Assembly: GCA_024516155.1 (NCBI GenBank)
Contig: JAJJXM010000001.1
Location: forward strand, 1-64,000
Length of the DNA stretch: 64,000 nucleotides
Source of the DNA: Pyronema omphalodes
Lineage: Eukaryota > Ascomycota > Pezizomycetes > Pezizales > Pyronemataceae
Reading direction: 5' to 3'
Within the stretch, counting starts at the first letter, position 1. Each line of letters begins with the position of its first letter. Under the pieces are notes generated by a model. The model searched no databases. It had not been told where the DNA came from and worked only from the letters and a program-made list of their open reading frames with translations. The position numbers were made by a program, and so were the translations under genes. Shown here one piece after another: positions 30,301 through 40,900 of this stretch.

Positions 30301-31439
30301 TGTCACGGCTCGAGAATTATTACCTTCCCCCTCCTCGTCATTCATTCACCTATTATCATTCGCTTCATTATCCAGCACTCGTTTGTTTATTTATTTCTAT
30401 TATCCTTCGGTCTTCGATCATCACTCGTCACTCGCCTGGGTTAGGGTTACGCTCAATTCCCAAATTGTCAAAAAGGTCACGTGACTTACCCCCAGGGTTA
30501 GGGGTCAGCTCGGATCCCTTTTCGGAAATTCCATACCTACGGTCTACCGATCATCTTATCCGATTAGATAAGATCGGTCACGTGTTCTAATCAATAGTAG
30601 ATCAGTATGCACGCGCACTGGTCTACTAATGTGCGCACACGTGACTAGGACTAGGGCACGATCATCTTATCGATAAGATAAGATCTAGTCATGTGACCTT
30701 ATCAGTATTGCACCATCTTTCCAATCGCAGCTGATCTGGATTCACGTGGCTAGGGTTAGGGTTGCACCCGCACGCACACAAACTAGGGTTAGGTTGGTGA
30801 CCGTACGCGCACAGCTAGGGTTAGGGTTACGGACGCACGCGCACGATTAGGGTTACAGAGGCGCGCGCGTGACTACGCTTAGGGTTACGCTAGCGCGCAC
30901 GCGAAGTACGCTACCGCGCACGCGAGTTACGCTATCGCGCACGCGAGATACGCTAACGAGCGCGCGACGAGGCTGTGCACGCAAACACGCTAATTTGGTA
31001 CGAACGCGTTAGCGCGTCTAGAACGCGCAACCGCGACCGCGTTGTTTACTTAGTTATTTTTCGGGAAAATTCTGCAAGTAGTGGCTCGGCGTGTAAGGAG
31101 GAAAAATTGTATATAAGAGGATTGTTTCTTTGTTTGTTTATTTTGTTTTTCTTTTCTCCTTACACAGTTATTTGTTTATTTACAAATTCAAATACTTTGT
31201 CGAAATCTTTGTTTACGTCCTCGTTCTCGTCCCCGTCTTTGGATCTCTTTGTCCCTTGAAATCTTTGTTTATTTCCTTAACTTCTAAACACAGAAAGTCT
31301 TTAAGTTGATGCTAGACACAGCTTAAGAGTTTCTAACGTTGAAGTTATTATAAGGTTATATCCATTGAACTCAAGAGTGAATAATTGAGAAGAGCCCTCA
31401 GGTTCTCCGTCAGCTATCTCTCCCTTGTTCGCCGTTACA
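30301..31439 (+). repeat. 3' LTR of element D
   Basis: This 1139-bp LTR follows the purine tract GAAGGGGGA (30290-30298). It is uninterrupted and serves as the reference for the split 5' copy. Its contents are as in the 5' LTR: about eight TTAGGG-like sites, paired GATA palindromes, the CpG 21-mer array (30886-30969) and TATATAAG (31110-31117). It could still act as a promoter toward 31440. Confidence 0.93.
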
Positions 31440-31645
31440 ACTGCGGGGATTGCATCTCGTGGCTCGAGACGCGAAGGGGGGTGGCGAAGATTTCCTCGTC
31501 GGTTTGGCTGCGTACACCGAGGGGAGACTGCAGGCGGCCTTGGTAGGGTGCGATCCTACGCGGGGAGGCGATATCCCCGAAGCGGGGCATGCCAGAGGGC
31601 CGTGGTGAGGCCAGGGCCGTGGGTGGGTGGGGCGGTAAGGCCGTG
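31440..31645. other. GC-rich segment joined to truncated C1 and D
   Basis: Just after D's LTR there are about 200 bp of GC-rich DNA unlike the AT-rich flank beyond 31650. It matches none of the elements here. On the minus strand it is open for about 96 codons (from about 31732). It would read in frame into C1 pol at 17625 if D were absent. It is probably part of another mobile element or gene that recombined with C1. Confidence 0.35.
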
Positions 31646-32159
31646 AGAATTCTGTGCGATTTCCTAATCAGGAAATTTAAGCGAGAAAGTTGGCGTTGAT
31701 TTAGCGCCGAAGTGGTGTGTAAGCTCTGAGAGGCTTAAATGCTTTATAAATAATGTGCTCAAAAGTCGAAGGCGGTTGGTCGAGTGAGCGGCTGTGACAT
31801 GAAATTTGCCATCTGCTGAATCACTAGCACAGCGGAAGGGGGACCATTTTTTACAGGGCTCGGTGATTGTTTGGTAGGGGGATGGATCAAATCAAGTGGC
31901 ATCTTCCAAGTTATTTTCAAGAAGCCTTGGGTAGGATTACTATTATTGTAGGATGCATGGTGAATCTTTGAGAATATTCAGCGTAGAGTTACACATTCTA
32001 TGTTCCCGGTTTGACGGTATTCTCAGTACGCCGACATGTATAGACGTTTCCGGGTACCTAATTCTTCTAAATAATTTTTAACAGTTCTCCATTCAATATG
32101 CGGGTATCCCGGACATCCCGGGAACAGTGGACCAAGAGATCAGTAAGGCAGAAAAAACG
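31646..32159. other. Intergenic, nothing recognised
   Basis: This is AT-rich sequence with no coherent frame, repeat or RNA gene that I could see. Confidence 0.4.
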
Positions 32160-33445
32160 TAATTCAGCACTTTCATCTGAACTCCACAGAAAGTACAAAA
32201 AAGTGCCCTATAACCTAAACTGCAACTGTGCTGCAATGATCTACAGGCTGTCAAGCTACTGCATTCCGTATTTGCAAACCGTATACAGTCGACAACGACC
32301 GACTCCTGAATGGAAGCATCTTATCAACCCCACTTAACGCCCCCCTTCCATACGTAGAGGAAATCAACTACTCCGTTTCACTTCCTACCTCTGAGAAGCG
32401 AACTATTCCGAGACCTGACGCTGAGCCGTTTTCCCTTTCAATATTGAAGGCTGGGCCGAAGCCAGAGACAAATACACAGTTAGATGCATGGCTTGCACAG
32501 ATAGAAAAAGAGCTTATACAGCTGGAATTAAGACAATAAGAAATCACGAGCAACTACATCCCCCCGAATTATAGCCTCCATGTCACAAATCAATCATCTC
32601 CATTCCCTCCGCATGTCCAGCCAGTCCTGTTAAATCAGCCAAACCAATCGTATCAACCTCCACAATATCCTCTACCGTACCATCAACATCCCCAGCCTCT
32701 ACAATTTTATCCAGCCTTAGCAAGCCCATTCACTTGCCGCCCAAACCTCGCCGAATCAGAACTCACTCTCCTAAATCACGATCCGGATTTCAAAAGTACC
32801 ATAGCTACCCCCAGTATATTCCCAAATTACAACCAACAGTCCCTATCCTAAGTCCACAACAACAAACACCACAGTGAATTTTCAACCAGCAAGTTTCTGC
32901 AGCTCAGCCATTTCAACTGAATCAGACGACTCAGCAGACTAACTAATAAGGTTCAACAGACTCGAGAAGCTTGCTTCAGCGAAATCAACGGGTTAGGTGG
33001 GCACCATGATCATAATGCCAACTATGGGCATGGGTATATAGATCCATTTTGGAACCAATTACCGAGAGATACAATGCAGCAAGGTCAACAACAAAATTCC
33101 TGGGGGAGATGGAGCTGTGACACGAGGTGTGATAACGAGTGGTATCTTCGTGCTCAACCTGGGTTGGAGAAAAATGTAAGTCCTGGAGTAAGTCCTGAAG
33201 CGAGTCCTAGGACGAAGGATGGTAGGGTTAGAGGGGTCGGAATGGAGGATCTGGCGGTTTTCTTAGTGGAGTCGGGGAGGTGTAGGTGGTATAGAGTGGG
33301 GAGGTGTGCATCGGAAAATATGTGTAAGAAGATGCTGTGGACGGAAAAATCTGTGGAACAGAGATGCATAGAGCAGAATTGGATGGAGCAGATGTTTGTG
33401 GGGGGTCTGGCCCGTGAGAGGGATAGGATAATGGAGAGGCTTTAG
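32160..33445 (+). pseudogene. Decayed Gln/Pro-rich coding region
   Basis: Protein-like sequence runs across several frames with stops. One frame from about 32285 reads coherently through IPRPDAEPFSLSILKAGPKP and an amphipathic LAQIEKELIQLELRQ, then meets TAA at 32537. It continues with a Pro/Gln/Tyr/His-rich part (PPQYPLPYHQHPQPLQFYP). Another frame carries SPQQQTPQ and NQTTQQTN, each followed by stops (about 32850-32945). The first frame resumes at 32945 with a His/Gly/Asn-rich stretch that joins the open frame 33074-33445. I know no family. It could be a gag-like or regulatory protein remnant. Confidence 0.35.
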
Positions 33446-34818
33446 ATGAGCGGGGCTGGTTAAGGAAAGGAGAATGGAGATGAATTTGGTAATACTGAAT
33501 GCAGATGGATCAAACGTACATTGACATATAATTAGAATGCTCATGTAGAGATGAATCATGAAGTTTTTGAATCTTCATTGAATCGAGAGAGAACTGTGGA
33601 TCAATATTAGGGAGTTCGGGAATATCTATGTTGTTGTTCTTAGCTGATAGGAATGGTTAGGCACACTAAATTCGGGTTTACTGTCTTTAAGGTGGCTGTC
33701 TGGAATCCATCAAGAGGAGTACCAGTAGTGATAGTAGGTGATAAAGCATCTTTTACCATAGTAAGTCAATTCCTTTGTAAATATTCGTCTGGAAGGAATG
33801 TCTGTTTGAAAACAGTAAATGCCTTCGTGCATTCAGCGCTCGTAGGGATTTATTTTCGTATATATTGGGTCAAGCGGGCGGTTGACTAGGCAAGGAATGA
33901 CGTATGCAGTTCCAAAAACTAAGCGAGCCACGACAGGGCGCGTTACACGCGTCGGGCGGATGTACACGTGATAGCAGAGCACATCGAGATTGCCATTTTC
34001 CACTTTTTCTCCGCCATCGATATGTTTTGCAGTGGAAACTTTCAAGTAGGCTTTTAACCTTCTTACGCAGTGCTCTCATAGTACACGCGAAAAAATTCCA
34101 GCAATTGACATTATCATTAGAAACTAGTTTACCTCACCCTCCGCCCCCAAGAAAAGTTCAAACGCCCAGTTCGTGTTTTTCCTATTTCGATATTTGAACA
34201 ATCGATTGCAAAGGTACATAGCTGGTGATCATTCGCTCAGATTCGGAGTATGCTTATGCTTTTTTTTTTAGTTGAATAATACCTCGGAAATTTGAAGGCC
34301 AAATTTGAAGTCCTACACAAAGCTGTGACAAATTGATTTATAAGTTGGATCCTTACTTATGTACAATCCCAAGGCGCTAGTATACCAAGACTTTTGGTAT
34401 ATAACCAGCGTTAGACACACAACGAAACATCAACAGCCTCTCTACATACGTTAACTTCCCTTCACCTCCATTTCCATCGCAGCCCACGACTGACAATCCG
34501 ATGTCACTATCAACATCAACCGAATTCGGTAACAGAATCCACTTGGATCATCTTGTCTTGCTATATATTCGAATTTCGAAAAAGCGAAGCACGCTGCTGC
34601 TTGGAGACTATGGTCAATGATCCACCCGCCCTCCGATTCTACCAAGCAATCACTTCCATTATTCTGCCCTTAATCGACAGAATCCTCACCCGTGGTACTA
34701 CCGATCCGCCCACGTTCAGGAGAATTAAAATACCGTAAAATATACTGGCAAGTTTACCGCATCATCCTTTAGAAGTTAATTTCAAAATTCTCATACTCGT
34801 TCAGGTTTCTCTAACGTA
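33446..34818. other. Intergenic, nothing firm
   Basis: There are only short frames without coherent composition. I see no RNA gene or repeat. Confidence 0.4.
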
Positions 34819-35252
34819 TTGATCCAGATCAACTCCATGCACATGGCGGCTGCAAAATGTGTGCTCCGCTACCTAAATGGCACAATCGACCTGTGCATCG
34901 TATACCGCAAGGACGTTTCGATAGCTTCGGCCCAACAGCGACTCTTCATTGACAGCGTTGGGGCAGGGAGCAGATGGATGACACGGAGGTCTGGTCCAAC
35001 AAACTGCCGACATCTGTAAAGTGCGGCAACATGGGCGCACGCAGACTCCTCCAGACCGCGGTAATAAAAGCGAAGACCAAATACATCGACGTCAAGTATC
35101 ACCACTCCATTGATGAGGCGAAGAAAGGAACGGTCACCTTCGAATATGTCCCATAGAAGGAGAACGCCGCGGATATGTTTACAAAGGATCTCCCCGGGCC
35201 TTCCCATCTGGCGGCGATACAACTACTCGGAATGGTGACGATCGCGGAATAG
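34819..35252 (+). pseudogene. Ty1/Copia pol remnant (end of RT and RNase H)
   Basis: The frame at 34819 has HMAAAKCVLRYLNGTIDL, which matches the Copia motif where RT meets RNase H. The frame changes after about 34960. From 34974 the sequence TKYIDVKYHHSIDEA, then TFEYVP, a TAG (35154-35156) and KENAADMFTKDLP, is the conserved Copia C-terminus. It ends at TAG 35250-35252. The rest of the element and any LTR are not visible. It is an old fragment of a family different from the Gypsy stack. Confidence 0.75.
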
Positions 35253-36888
35253 CGTTTTGTCTGTTTAGGTTTTGAATTGCATGGATATTGCTAATTCCAG
35301 CCATTTAATCCCCCCATCGACTCCACTTCCCTTTTCTTCTTCATACTGCACGTCCCTCCCGCCCACAATCAACGATCAAGTTCCAGATTGCCTTTTCAAT
35401 GGCTACGCTGGCTTTTATTGATTCGCTGAGCGCGACAAAACATCAACGGGAATTCCATTTCTCGGGTAGCCTGCTGCATCAAATTACCAGAGTAATGGTT
35501 TTCTGACGCACCAAGGCTTCTACATTTTGTCCCACTGTCCCACTGTCCCTTTGTGATAAGCCCCCTGTACCCTCCATTAGACTTTCATTATTGAATCTTC
35601 AGTATCGTATTCAGACTACCCTCTAATTGTAATTGTAGCAGAATAAGCCCCCAGTACCCTCTGTGGCTATGCGGCTATGTGTGGAGAGAGGAAAGTGAAG
35701 CTTGGGATGGGGGGACTCGATGGGGTTTGTATAGCGTACCCAGAGCCAAAGTGGCTGGTTAATTCACGTATGTGGCTGCAGGAGTTAAGCACCGGCTGTT
35801 CTAAAAAATATCAAGGTATGACATACAGAATGGCAAGGAATAACGCCGAGTGGGTGTCGGGCCGCAGAACGGGTGGCGGAGTACTGTCAAATCATATGTT
35901 TCATGTCAAGACTCGTTCCTTCTTAGATATTTACTCTAGCTTCTACGACTGGAATTGGTGTTAAAGTATCTAAGCGATTCTGTCTGATTCCTTCCACTAT
36001 ATGTAGCCTCCTTTGCGCGGAAATATGGTCTGCGATTATCAAGTTTTAAATGATTGTGTTTGTTATTAAAACTGTTCGCTCAGCTACGGTCATAGAATCA
36101 TGAATACAACGCATCCCGTCCGCTCTGCGCTATTTAAGCATGATATCGTCCGGCTAGTCCTGTCGTGGGTGACCAGACGGGAATCCCGGATACTGTAGTT
36201 TTTGTTTTCCCCTAGCTTCGATTTATCTTTTTACTGTATTCTAGAGCACTCAGCAGGCATTGTAGGTACATTCATCGATAATTTTACGTCACTCGTAGAG
36301 AAATGACTCCGGAGGCACATAGGGTATTATTCTGCTAATGGGACCAGATTATTCAGTATGTAGGGAATCAATAGGGGTTTCGGCAGGTATCATATGGTAA
36401 CGCAAAGGCTCAGATTTTTATGAATGGCTTCATAATCCGATTATAGTCCTGTAGAGGATTCGGTAGTTATAAAATTCATAGTGCGTTTACATTTGGAAGG
36501 GAATTTAGAGTTCGGGAGAAGCGGGCTCATTAGCGGGCGGGAAGAGGTGATAAAATGGGAGGTGCCGACGGTTTGGGTTCATTTTGCGTCACTAGCAGTA
36601 GTTAATAACGCCAGTGGATACAGACGAGAAGACTCCTTCGTGGCCGTCCACGTAGTACAAGTAAGATTCCATTTTTCGGTACAGGTTAAAGTACATGAAT
36701 ATGTTTCTGTGCATACATAATACTTGGACAAGGAAAACGTAACAAAGTCGTTGATTCTGTCTCAAAACTAATATCTACTTATTATTAGCAGCGGTCTGCG
36801 GGATCGTGGCAGATTCTCATAGCTCACCATATATGCAGTCACTCAGGACCACCAAAATTATCATATTCGGACATTTAGGAAACGAAGC
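35253..36888. other. Intergenic, nothing firm
   Basis: Short frames at 35677-35964 and 36481-36720 lack recognisable motifs. No repeat or RNA gene was seen. Confidence 0.35.
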
Positions 36889-37407
36889 CTATTGGTAAAG
36901 ACCCATCCTTAAGACTTTCGACCAAAACATATCAACCACTCTGTTGTAGATGCGCTGGAAAAAGGCCTTGATAGAATCGATAAGATTGCCAATTGCACGC
37001 CGGATGATCCAAAGAATATCTTTAAACTTGGGACATCGATTGGCTTTCTCCTTGATCCATTCACAAATCCTACGGAATCTGGGATGCTTGCCGGGCCTAA
37101 CTGGGTCGTTTGGGTCAACAATATCCATCTGGTCAATAATTGACGGCTCTTTCGGTTGCTCGTTGCCGGGGTTGGGCTCCTCGTTCGTGTTTGCACCAGC
37201 AGGATCCGGTGTATCCACGACGGGGCGCTGAATATCCTCCGTCTCCAGAGTCCGAGGCAATGCTAGGCTGGGACGAGGCTCCGAGTCAGGGATTGGACTA
37301 TTGTACCAGTCGTGAAAAACCGGCTGTTGTCTATCGACTAACTCCGGATTATCCACGGCATGGTCCCCCATCCCGATGTGATCCTCGCGGTGGCGGAAGA
37401 TGGTCAT
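36889..37407 (-). CDS. Small protein of unknown function, duplicated nearby
   Basis: This is a 172-residue ORF starting at ATG 37405-37407. The N-terminal ~65 residues are polar (HIGMGDH, DNPELV, PIPDSEPRPSLA). A Pro/Glu/Asp-rich middle follows. The C-terminal third is basic and amphipathic, with several Trp/Phe/Ile (CEWIKEKANRCPKFKDILW and FFQRIYNRVVDMFW), so it could bind membrane or a partner. It has no signal peptide and no known domain. An inverted partial copy begins at 37669, which supports real coding: differences between the two are often conservative, as in VDNPELVDRQ against LDNPELVNRQ. Introns are not needed. Confidence 0.55.
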   Translation of the reverse strand: MTIFRHREDHIGMGDHAVDNPELVDRQQPVFHDWYNSPIPDSEPRPSLALPRTLETEDIQRPVVDTPDPAGANTNEEPNPGNEQPKEPSIIDQMDIVDPNDPVRPGKHPRFRRICEWIKEKANRCPKFKDILWIIRRAIGNLIDSIKAFFQRIYNRVVDMFWSKVLRMGLYQ

Positions 37408-37668
37408 AATTACCGTAAGAAGTTATCAAAATCGATGTGGAAGATAGCCGATATGATTGATGTCCATTGTGAACGAGCCTGCTGGTCTTAGAGCTACATG
37501 TAGCGTATGGTGGAAGAGTGGTGGAGACAACTGTTGCCGCAGCGTCTGCAATTTTATCACTTCAACTCACTCGCTCCTGTGTGTAACTGGTACCTAGGCT
37601 CATTCACCATGTAAACCCTCCATATTAGCCACCTCCCACATATATTTCGACAACCTCTTGCGCCAATT

Positions 37669-37956
37669 ATGACCAACCTCCGCTATCACGAGATCCACAT
37701 TGGGATGGGGGACCATGCCTTGGATAATCCGGAGTTGGTCAATAGACAACAGCCGGTTTTGCACGACTGGTATAATGGTCCAATCCCTGACTCGGAGCCT
37801 CGTCCCAGCCTAGCATTCCCTCGGGCTTTGGAGGCGGAGGATGTTCAGCACTCCGTCCTCGATTTCCAAGCTCACTTTCAAAGAAAAAACAGAAAAGTAA
37901 AAACCGATGCGAAAAGCCAAAGTCAAGAAACTGGAAGAAGAGATGGAAGGTGCTAG
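37669..37956 (+). pseudogene. Truncated inverted duplicate of the 36889-37407 gene
   Basis: The frame from ATG 37669 repeats the first ~65 residues of the minus-strand neighbour at roughly 85-88% DNA identity by eye (to about 37860). It then runs into unrelated Lys/Gln-rich sequence and stops at 37956. The two starts face away from each other across ~260 bp. It lacks the amphipathic C-terminal part, so it is probably a broken copy, although a short functional version cannot be excluded. Confidence 0.55.
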
Positions 37957-40900
37957 AAGGTATAGGAGCACTGGAAGAAGAAGCAACGAACTCCATGCAT
38001 GGGGGGAATCTGGCACACCTTATATACTCAGGTCACCACGCATAGTCTCGTGTGGACGGAATGCGCATACCGCATTGTGCGATGAATGAGCTAACGGACC
38101 GGTTGCCAGTCTGCTTAGTTTGTTGGAAAAGACAAAACACAGTCCCATTTACAGATATCTCCGCCAATCAGTAACCGTTAACAGTTAGAACGGCTGACTG
38201 CAAAGTCAATATGCACCACCGATAGACTTTTATTAGCCCAACGCCGGCCGGTTCAGCGAATAAAAATGAGGAGCTCGGTAATCACATAGACATTGGATGG
38301 TGCAGTCGACGTCTCTTCAGTCGAACACGAGCGGAAACTAAGATGCGATGAACTCGTATGATGCGTACGCGCCTCATTGTTTACCTACTATGGGCACTCT
38401 ACATGATAAATTCCCTCTTCCGCCATCAGTATAGGAATGTCAATGCTCCTGTGATGAAACATGTGCTACGTCCGGAGCTACATCGAACTCATAAGTAAAC
38501 TAGACGTTACTAAGCTAGGGTTGTTTCAAACTACTGATTCCGTAGTTAAATTATTCACGTAGGATAATGATGATTATCACCATGTCGCTTTGTGTTAATC
38601 TCGCCAATGACTCAGCTGGGTTATACCTTATTTACAGGAGCCGATAGACGGTCTTGACGGTATCACCGTATTAGTTATATTTCTAACTTTTTTTATCCAT
38701 CTTTGCCTTTTTATGATCTTTAACTACATAATGTATTATCTTCCATGAATTATGAATTATGAGTTACTTTTTCATCTTTCACTTTTCATATCTCGAACCG
38801 AAAAAACATGTTCATATACCATGAAGCAAAGCATGTCAACTTCATTGCACAGTCTTCCTGCAGCCATCACAGTTTCAAAATTCGAGTTCTCCTATATACA
38901 TCGAACCCAAACTAAGTATGCAATATACAATCGCCGCATCTGATGTATAAAGTCTTGCAGTTCCAATGAGTGGCAAACCTGGGTACAAAGAAATCTCGCC
39001 GAGTTACCAGAAACCTTGAAGCGATATTAATTCGTACTTATACGAGAGTGATCTGATTCATCCAAAGTCCATTTCCAGAACCTTCTCTATCTACTCTTAA
39101 ATCCACAACTTCCAACACCCCGCCTCTATTCATCATGGAATTTATTTCGGATCTTCAAAATTATATGATATATCGCGCCCTATGTACACACTGGAGAACT
39201 TCCCGTAAGGCTCTAGACACGCTACAGCAACAATTTTTCTGTTGCATTTTACTGCAGATTGATACCGTAAATTGTTACGGATTCGCTTATCATGACTGAG
39301 CGCGTCTCTGACCCCAATGTCTTTGTGATTTCAGAGTTACAACTTTTGATTGATTGGATGGCGTTGTGTTTTGTTGGAACATGTAATAGAAAAAGCGTTG
39401 CTATACTCTTACGGGAAGTTCTCCACTATCTATCATATCTCACCATATCACTCGAGAGTGAATCGCACAAACCACAGTCACATGGCTCATCTCATAATCT
39501 CACTCGCGTCTCACTACATGATATAGTTCCATCCATCCTTGATTCTTTGTCTTACTCACCCACGCATTGCAGAATTAGTAACCACTAACTAATGACCACT
39601 TATCATTAACCATTAATCACTATGCCATCCCGACTTCCAAGCCGCAAACTGGTTACTTGTTAATCCGGGCACTGGTGACAGGTTACTGAATTCTAACCAG
39701 CCGCACTGAGTGAGGTGCGTGACTTTACATAGGCTTACTGATACATAATAGAGGAGTTGACACATTCCATGTTGAACTCATCTATACTATTAGCCGCACC
39801 TTCTGGCAAGGCAAGAATCGGGATCACAGGATCGTTCAGCTTACTGATAGTTTTTTTTTCTGCGTATACTGTTTTTTTCTTCTCCCTGGGTATTCCGGAT
39901 GCATTACGAATAAAGAAGAAGAGTCCTTTGTATGGCGGTAGGGTGGTAAGGTGAGGTAAGTTAAGGTAAGTTAAGGTAAATTGAGGTAAGTTGAGGTAAG
40001 GTGGTAATATAAGAGCTACTTTGCTAACTTCAAAAAAGCACTGAGGAAAGAAATTAATCGTTTTGTTACGCAGTATGTAATACTCGGGACTCAGGAGGCA
40101 GGACTCGGAATTCGGAGATCAGGTACACCCATAAGACGTCATATCTCGTAATATATCATCACAAGTTTGACATGGATGTAACCTATCTAGCTAAGTGTAA
40201 TCATGATGTCGGTTCTCTAAGTACATTTTATGATCACGATTCAAATTCCACCCCAACTTGATGCAGTTCGATTTTATGCTTTGATATATCATTACGTAGT
40301 TATTTGATTATCTGATTGTGCATCACGATTATCATGACATGGTATGATACGGTGTAGATGATAGATGATAGACATGTAAAAGCTTATTTGAGATTGGTGG
40401 ATCTGGTTAATTGATAAACACGCGTTCCGCGACGGATTGATTAACAGGGTATATCATATCTACCAGTTATTTTTCAGTAACTAATTTATCTCTAACTTCT
40501 AGCTGCTGTTCATAAATGGTATTGGCTTTTTTTGTTCGTGGGACTATAGTAACAACGGGACAAACAAATATCAAGGTACGTTCGTGAATATATATTTAAA
40601 TTGGCTTTAGTAATTTCAATATCAGTATCAGTATCAGTATCATTATTATTTCACTAAAGCCTTAGAGTCTTAAAGAGGTTATCCGTTATCAATCAGCTAT
40701 AACTTCTGACTTCATACTCCTGCAGCCTCCCTGCTTATATAATTTATCCAACGTCGACGTCGACTCCGGATTCCATTATGCCGACAAACATTGACTACAT
40801 AGTTTGATAGCTACCGTTTAAACTTTGAAATTTTAGCATCCATTCGATTCGTCGGCTCATCGGCTCATCGGCTCATCGGTTCATCAGTTCAGTATTTGTT

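Larger units (their letters stand above)
17629..31439 (+). mobile_element. Ty3/Gypsy chromodomain element D, interrupted by C2
   Basis: With C2 and one duplicate copy of CTGGT removed, D has two LTRs of exactly 1139 bp (17629-17950 plus 24367-25183, and 30301-31439). They differ at roughly 14 sites by eye. Gag and pol are uninterrupted, making this the best-preserved coding copy here. The 5' LTR is split by C2 upstream of the TATA box, so normal transcription is doubtful. Confidence 0.92.
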
